A DNA stretch of 64,000 nucleotides from Dryocosmus kuriphilus (lineage: Eukaryota > Arthropoda > Insecta > Hymenoptera > Cynipidae), in NCBI GenBank assembly GCA_038277395.1, contig CM076196.1:80160286-80224285 (forward strand), in the 5' to 3' direction. Below the pieces are notes generated by a model, which saw nothing but the letters and a program-made list of their open reading frames with translations, was not told the DNA's origin and did not search any database. Shown one piece after another: positions 57,536-64,000 of the stretch. Position numbers and translations under genes: made by a program. Each line of letters starts with the position of its first letter. Within the stretch, counting starts at the first letter, position 1.

Positions 57536-57829
57536 CCATAGTGAAAATTTTTGAAACTTGTATTTTGTCAACAGATGTACAGTTAACATATCTTCGATGT
57601 TCTGAAGGATTTTTTGGCCAGTTGTTCCAGATTGAATTTTGTATTTTTGTGCCATTTTACTATATATACTTGAGTTATTTTTGGCCTTTACGGCATTGTT
57701 TCTACTTATTAATCTCACAGGGGAATATCATTTAAACAGATATCTGTTATATCGACACTCTTGTAAGTTAAATTTTAAAATTTTGAATTTTTTTTCAAGT
57801 AATACTTGAAAAATATGTTCCAAAAATAT

Positions 57830-57902
57830 TACTGCGAGCCGGATTTGAACCGACACCCCTTCTATTCATGAGAAGTGCTTTAACCAATTCAACTATCGCA
57901 GC
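57830..57902 (-). tRNA. tRNA-like sequence, unit 2
   Basis: Same 73-base fold as unit 1 with one change in the D stem (GCTG to GTTG), which weakens a D-arm pair and alters the A box. Confidence 0.5.
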
Positions 57903-58194
57903 CCATAGTGAAAATTTTTGAAACTTGTATTTTGTCAACAGATGTACAGTTAACATATCTTCGATGTTCTGAAGGATTTTTTGGCCAGTTGTTCCAGATT
58001 GAATTTTGTATTTTTGTGCCATTTTACTATATATACTTGAGTTATTTTTGGCCTTTACGGCATTGTTTCTACTTATTAATCTCACAGGGAAATATCATTT
58101 AAACAGATATCTGTTATATCGACACTCTTGTAAGTTAAATTTTAAAATTTTGAATTTTTTCAAGTAATACTTGAAAAATATGTTCCAAAAATAT

Positions 58195-58267
58195 TACTGC
58201 GAGCCGGATTTGAACCGACACCCCTTCTATTCATGAGAAGTGCTTTAACCAATTCAGCTTTCGCAGC
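58195..58267 (-). tRNA. tRNA-like sequence, unit 3
   Basis: Same fold. Position 8 is A instead of the near-universal T, giving AAGCTGAATTGG for the A box. Acceptor, anticodon and T stems are intact. Confidence 0.5.
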
Positions 58268-58560
58268 CCACAGTGAAAACTTTTGGAACTTGTATTTCGT
58301 CAACAGATGTACAGTTAACATATCTTCGATGTTCTGAGGGATTTTTTGGCCAGTTGTTCTAGATTGAATTTTGTATTTTTATGCCGTTTTACTATATATA
58401 CTTGAGTTATTTTTGGCCTTTACGGCACTGATTCTACTTATTAATCTCACAGGGGAATATCATTTAAACAGATATCTGTTATATCGACACTCTTGTAAGT
58501 TAAATTTTTAAAATTTTAAATTTTTTCAAGTAATACTTGAAAAATATGTTCCAAAAATAT

Positions 58561-58633
58561 TACTGCGAGCCGGATTTGAACCGACCCCCCTTCTATTCAT
58601 GAGAAGTGCTTTAACCAATTCAGCTATAGCAGC
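58561..58633 (-). tRNA. tRNA-like sequence, unit 4
   Basis: T8 is kept, but the acceptor reads GCTGCTA and loses a pair at its base. The variable region has one base change (CACC to CCCC on the plus strand). Confidence 0.45.
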
Positions 58634-58925
58634 CCACAGTGAAAATTTTTGGAACTTGTATTTCGTCAACAGATGTACAGTTAACATATCTTCGATATTC
58701 TGAAGGATTTTTTGGCCAGTTGTTCTAGATTGAATTTTGTATTTTTGTGCCATTTACTATATATACTTGAGTTATTTTTGGCCTTTACGGCATTGCTTCT
58801 ACTTATTAATCTCACAGGGGAATATCATTTAAACAGATATCTGTTATATCGACACTCTTGTAAGTTAAATTTTTAAAATTTTGAATTTTTTCTAGTAATA
58901 CTTGAAAAATATGTTCCAAAAATAT

Positions 58926-58998
58926 TACTGCGAGCCGGATTTGAACCGACACCCCTTCTATTCATGAGAAGTGCTTTAACCAATTCAGCTTTCGCAGC
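58926..58998 (-). tRNA. tRNA-like sequence, unit 5
   Basis: Identical in arrangement to unit 3, with A at position 8. Confidence 0.5.
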
Positions 58999-59290
58999 CC
59001 ACAGTGAAAATTTTTGGAACTTGTATTTCGTCAACAGATGTACAGTTAACATATCTTCGATGTTCTGAAGGATTTTTTGGCCAGTTGTTCTAGATTGAAT
59101 TTTGTATTTTTGTGCCGTTTTACTATATATACTTGAGTTATTTTTGGCCTTTACGGCATTGATTCTACTTATTAATCTCACAGGGGAATATCATTTAAAC
59201 AGATATCTGTTATATCGACACTCTTGTAAGTTAAATTTTAAAATTTTGAATTTTTTCAAGTAATACTTGAAAAATATGTTCCAAAAATAT

Positions 59291-59363
59291 TACTGCGAGC
59301 CGGATTTGAACCGACCCCCCTTCTATTCATGAGAAGTGCTTTAACCAATTCAGCTTTCGCAGC
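59291..59363 (-). tRNA. tRNA-like sequence, unit 6
   Basis: A at position 8 as in unit 3, together with the variable-region change seen in unit 4. Confidence 0.5.
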
Positions 59364-59655
59364 CCACAGTGAAAATTTTTGGAACTTGTATTTCGTCAAC
59401 AGATGTACAGTTAACATATCTTCGATATTCTGAAGGATTTTTTGGCCAGTTGTTCTAGATTGAATTTTGTATTTTTGTGCCGTTTTACTATATATACTTG
59501 AGTTATTTTTGGCCTTTACGGCATTGATTCTACTTATTAATCTCACAGGGGAATATCATTTAAACAGATATCTGTTATATCGACACTCTTGTAAGTTAAA
59601 TTTTAAAATTTTGAATTTTTTCAAGTAATACTTGAAAAATATGTTCCAAAAATAT

Positions 59656-59728
59656 TACTGCGAGCCGGATTTGAACCGACCCCCCTTCTATTCATGAGAA
59701 GTGCTTTAACCAATTCAGCTTTCGCAGC
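59656..59728 (-). tRNA. tRNA-like sequence, unit 7
   Basis: Same variant as unit 6. Units 6 and 7 look like the most recent duplication in the array. Confidence 0.5.
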
Positions 59729-60021
59729 CCACAGTGAAAATTTTTGGAACTTGTATTTCGTCAACAGATGTACAGTTAACATATCTTCGATATTCTGAAG
59801 GATTTTTTGGCCAGTTGTTCTAGATTGAATTTTGTATTTTTGTGCCGTTTTACTATATATACTTGAGTTATTTTTGGCCTTTACGGCATTGATTCTACTT
59901 ATTAATCTCACAGGGGAATATCATTTAAACAGATATCTGTTATATCGACACTCTTGTAAGTTAAATTTTTAAAATTTAAAATTTTTTCAAGTAATACTTG
60001 AAAAATATGTTCCAAAAATAT

Positions 60022-60093
60022 TACTGCGAGCCGGATTTGAACCGCCCCCGTTCTATTCATGAGAAGTGCTTTAACCAATTCAGCTATCGCAGC
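60022..60093 (-). tRNA. tRNA-like sequence, unit 8
   Basis: 72 bases: one base is lost near the T-stem/variable-arm boundary. T8 is kept as in unit 1. This unit adjoins the inversion point. Confidence 0.45.
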
Positions 60094-60358
60094 CCACAGT
60101 GAAAATTTTTGGAACTTGTATCTCGTCAACAGATGTACAGTTAACATATCTTCGATGTTCTGAAGGATTTTTTGGCCAGTTGTTCTAGATTGAATTTTGT
60201 ATTTTTGTGCCGTTTTTACTATATATACTTGAGTTATTTTTGTAAAACGGCACAAAATTCAATCTAGAACAACTGGCCAAAAAATCCTTCAGAACGTCGA
60301 AGATATGTTAACTGTACATCTGTTGACGAAATACAAGTTCCAAAAATGTTCACTGTGG

Positions 60359-60431
60359 GCTGCGATAGCTGAATTGGTTAAAGCACTTGTCATGAATAGA
60401 AGGGGTGTCGGTTCAAATCCGGCTCGCAGTA
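60359..60431 (+). tRNA. tRNA-like sequence, unit 9 (inverted)
   Basis: Plus-strand copy with good A and B boxes and a complete acceptor stem. The anticodon stem has one mismatch (CTTGT/AGAAG). Confidence 0.5.
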
Positions 60432-60638
60432 ATATTTTTTGGAACATATTTTTCAAGTATTACTTGAAAAAATTCAAAATTTTAAAATTTAACTTACAAG
60501 AGTGTCGATATAACAGATATCTGTTTAAATGATATTCCCCTGTGAGATTAATAAGTAGAATCAATGCCGTAAAGGGCAAAAATAACTCAAGTATATATAG
60601 TAGAACGGCACAAAAATACAAAATTTAATTGTTTTTAT

Positions 60639-63600
60639 TCTGAGCCACACTCATTTTCTGCTTGGATTCAATCAAGCGTATCTTGTCTGGATTCGTGTAA
60701 TGCTTTAGCCAGCGTTGAAGTTTTATATCTTGGAATCGAGCTTTTTTTGCAAACTCGGCGAAGATTCGAAAGAGAAATGGCACGATTCACTATGAGATAG
60801 AAAGAAGCGAATCACCTGCTCAGTCCGGTGGGAGGTTGGAGCTTTTCTCGAGTATCTTCCTTCGGCCATTCGCCGCTGTCAGTTGTAAATATGAGCGGTC
60901 CTTCATCCTGACAGAGAACAATAGCCCTAACAACTTTTTCGTGCCGTCGCGTTGTTGCACGTCACGGAATACTATTCCCCATGGGAAAGTCAGGCATTTC
61001 TTTTGTGCGGGCCAGCAGTGTCTCCTGGCAATCAACATCTGAATAGCGCGGCCATGGTTCGTTCTGCTTTACACCGCATCGTAAAGGTCACTTGTTACGA
61101 ACCTAACATAAAATTATGGATTATAAATTCATTCGCATGAAACTTTTCCAGGCCATATCAGAAAAATTCTAGGAAAAAATGTGTCTTCAATTATGCTCAA
61201 TCTTACAGGCAGTGCTTTGAATTGATTTATTCGTTAAAACATTTGCTTCAATTTCCTCACTTCATTTTGGCCAATCTGAAAACGTGTTCGAAATTCGTAC
61301 GTATATCTTTCGCTTACTGGACGAATTTTATTGAGTACCAGATCAGGGATTCGAGGGTTTTGCAAGGGCTGGAAGCAAATTAATGCGACCTTTTTCAAGA
61401 AGAGGGATCCCTCACTTTACTTTCCTCGAGGGACGAAATGTAGGTTTCTTATGTATGAAATGTCACTGAGGGTAAAATGACTCTACCCTCAAAACAGCAT
61501 TATCTCCTAGATCTCGAACCTATTTATTCACATTTGTATGCTTATAACGTTTCTGCGTGCTCCTGGTATTTTAATTTGTTAATTTGACACCTTAATTCAT
61601 TGAATATATAAAATCTCATTCCGAGGTTATCATTTACTTTCAGGAGGTAAAGTCATTTAAGTGTATATATGCAGTAAAATTTTAAATTGAAAGAAATCTA
61701 GGTCGTTGGGAGAATTTGCAGGACTCTAATTGAAACACATTTTGAAGTTAACTACCCTGCGTCAAGATGCAGCGTTTTTCTGCCGATTAAAGGTTTGGAC
61801 GCCTGCTTCTTAATTTGCGTAAATTAAATACCCGGGGAATTAGCTCAGCAGCCAATTTCTCCTGGCGAAAATGGAAGTGCGGCTCTGGTTCGTATAAATA
61901 TAGGCGACTCTACTTTTCAGGACTACGCAGAAGGCTCGAATAAGATGTCTGGGGAAATGAAGTCGGGCTATTTCATCTTCGCGCAAATAATTTAATCCAT
62001 TCTAAGCGAGTAGGTATTTATGCTCTTCATTAAGTCCTAGCCTATCTGACTCGGTCTCATGAGAACTACAACATTAGAAATGGGCATACGTAGTTATATA
62101 GAATCAAAAGACAGATTTGTCCGAAAAATTTGCAGTTTTTTAGGATCTAAATACTTGTTTGACAATTTTTGTAATTTAGCTTTAATCCTGTAATTGAGAA
62201 ATACTTTTTCAATGCAGTCTATGAAGATTCACTGACATTTACAGACTGAAGCAGCAGCTGAGAGAATTATAAAATTTCTCAAGAGACGATTATAGGGACG
62301 CGGTATTTAATTTGGTCGAAGGTTCAAGTTACGAAGAAATGTGAGAAGGAAAAAAAGGAAATGAAAGGATCCAAAGGAATAAAAAAAACAGTAGTGTCGG
62401 AAAGAGGGAGGGTTAGGGAAGGTGAAAAAGAAGAAGGTGTGAGACAAAGAAGGTTGTGAGAGGCAAAAGGTCCCGACACGACAGTTTAGACCTCACGGAG
62501 TCTTAATAACTTCGCAAGGAGCTATTTTTATATTTCTTCTTTTCCAGTGACATTAAAAATCCTGGGCTAAACTTTCAACATACATTTAAGTTAAAACCCT
62601 AGGCTCCCTGGCCCCCGCAGCGCTGTCTCTTGAATAAAAATCACCCTCAATGGCGCACTTTACTTTAGTGCTCGGCTTCTCCGAAGGGTGGTGACTGGGG
62701 GAAAAGAAAGAAAGGTAAGACATTGAGAGAAAAAAGGCGAAGTCGAATCGGGACATATTAATAGTTGTAATAGAGTCAATTAGATTTTCAGCTTTTGTAT
62801 TTGGTTACAGAAACTTTGAAAAATAATTGAGTAGGAAGATAAAATGCGTACGTGCTTTTAGCTCATTTTATCACTGGGTCATATATAAGCAACGTCAGTG
62901 CTGAAATGCTAAAGGGTGGATAACATGATGACTGCAGTTGTCTGCATGTTTTATTTTTTCCTCGGGACGACATGTGAAAATTCTTTTTCCTCTTTTGATA
63001 GAAACAAGTCAACGTCATATGTCCGTTTCAGAATTTTGTATGTGGCAATGCAAAGGTAAATATTTTTGCTGATGACAGAGAAAATTGTTTAAAGCATTTT
63101 CGTTCTTCTCTTCTCGTTCCATGTTCCACCATTATTAACGAATTTAACATTTCATAAATTTGTAGGAAAAATATAATTACATTTCTGAATACCACTCTTC
63201 GTTTTGTGCAATTTACTAACTTCTTGTATTAGGAATAATACTCAGATTATAAGACTTTTAATTTGTGTTCAACAAATATAATTTAACTGAAAAGTTGAAT
63301 TGAAAAAAGTGATTAATGAAAGTAGAGATTTAATCTTTTGTGCGGAGAATGTTTCAACTGACGCGTTCACACACAATGCAAACATCCGTGCAATAAATGA
63401 GTTTAACACTGCTGGGAATGCTGTTCCCATTTTGCCGGAGCTTTATTATGGGCATCCTATTATAAAAGTCATTTCACGGAAACTCTTCTCTGTCCATTCT
63501 GAGTCGGCGCATTTCAATTTTCACCCAAGATGCAAATTCCTCGTCTGCTCTTCTTCCATCTAGGCTAGACGGTTAGATTGCGTGGGATGGCATCGAGTCC

Positions 63601-64000
63601 TCGAGCTCGTTTCGCTTCAATTCATTAGAAGAGCCAGTAAACACCCCCATGACTGTCGTAAAATCCCCGGACGTAATGTGGTTCTTGCTTATCAGAGTCG
63701 TCAATTTTGATTCGCCTTCTAAAAGAGATCCCTCGATGTTGCTTCTTAAAAGATATTGAGTTTTCTCAAGAGAAGATTGTTATTAAATCGGAAACTTGTG
63801 GTTCAAGTGCATGTAGTATTTCCCAAAATTACAGACACAATCATGTACATTCATTATAATTAGTTAAAGGAATTTTTTTGTATTATCAACTCATTTTATT
63901 ATAAAATAATGAATTGTCAGTCTGTAATAATGTGAAATGCTAAACGACATGTTTGAAAATTAAAATAGAACTAGGGGGAATGGAAGGTATGGGGAAATTC
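60639..64000. other. Intergenic or intronic stretch to the end of the window
   Basis: Mixed composition with GC-richer patches (60840-61080, 61840-61960, 63360-63640) and a purine-rich tract (about 62340-62480). Frames up to 87 codons (63300-63563, plus) show no known domain. No tRNA, mobile-element ends or satellites were recognised. Confidence 0.45.

Larger units (their letters stand above)
57290..60638. repeat. Tandem array of about 365-bp units, each with a tRNA-like sequence
   Basis: Eight head-to-tail units run leftward (landmark ACTGCGAGCC at 57464, 57831, 58196, 58562, 58927, 59292, 59657 and 60023; spacing 365-367). A ninth unit follows in the opposite direction from about 60243. 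Units differ by only a few bases. Each contains the tRNA-like sequence, a palindrome CAAGTAATACTTG, a second palindrome AACAGATATCTGTT, and GCCTTTACGGC. The array is bounded by a 14-bp direct repeat TTAATTGTTTTTAT (57290-57303 and 60625-60638). The same frames of about 96 codons recur in each unit because the units are copies; they are not genes. Confidence 0.9.

Noticed and set aside
57428..60532. Repeated 75-115 codon frames in the tandem array as a conserved peptide family
   Set aside because: They are open because the DNA units are near-identical copies. Their most constant part is the translated tRNA-like sequence, and frames break wherever a single base changes.
57290..60638. CRISPR-like array
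   Set aside because: Units are about 365 bp and repeat end to end with no unique spacers; the surroundings are eukaryotic transposons.

Overview
The window looks like repeat-rich nuclear DNA from an arthropod, most likely an insect. It is AT-rich with some GC-richer patches. It carries Penelope-like retroelements (PLEs) with GIY-YIG nuclease domains, mariner and Tc1 transposons, a non-LTR retrotransposon, tRNA-derived repeats and satellites. A hymenopteran is possible from overall texture, but I cannot show it. I recognise no host protein-coding gene; every recognisable coding region belongs to a mobile element and every one is broken.

Layout. 1-2.9 kb: intergenic, starting with a 121-bp tandem pair. 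2.9-4.9 kb: PLE-A, a remnant fused to the 3' half of a mariner. 6.5-8.3 kb: an old duplication and two tRNA-derived (SINE-like) pieces. 9.7-13.1 kb: PLE-B, full length, with a 13-bp target-site duplication (TSD). 14.1-16.6 kb: PLE-C, 5'-truncated, with the best preserved reverse transcriptase. 16.7-17.6 kb: the 5' half of a mariner. 17.9 kb: an (AT)35 run. 18-29 kb: intergenic. 29.05-30.5 kb: PLE-D, a small nuclease-only PLE with 13-bp TSDs. 32.65-33.72 kb: a Tc1-like transposon with terminal inverted repeats (TIRs) and TA duplications. 34-42.3 kb: intergenic. 42.3-45.4 kb: PLE-E, a 3.1-kb palindrome of two 3' PLE halves. 46.2-53.5 kb: a minisatellite of about 140 bp split by PLE-F (12-bp TSD), itself split by a non-LTR element. 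54.2-57.3 kb: PLE-G (16-bp TSD). 57.3-60.6 kb: eight direct units and one inverted unit of about 365 bp, each holding a tRNA-like sequence. 60.6-64 kb: intergenic.

The PLEs share one design: a reverse transcriptase followed by a C-terminal GIY-YIG nuclease, flanked by repeats that carry hammerhead-ribozyme cores. The cores read CTGANGA, a stem II, then GAAACGTH. Four PLEs have clean TSDs of 12-16 bp. The same four have a 44-70 nt tail between the 5' flanking repeat and the TSD. In two of them that tail is an inverted copy of the leader just inside the repeat.

The least expected object is the tRNA-bearing tandem array. It is bounded by a 14-bp direct repeat, as if the whole array had inserted as one unit, and PLE-G later inserted into its left boundary.
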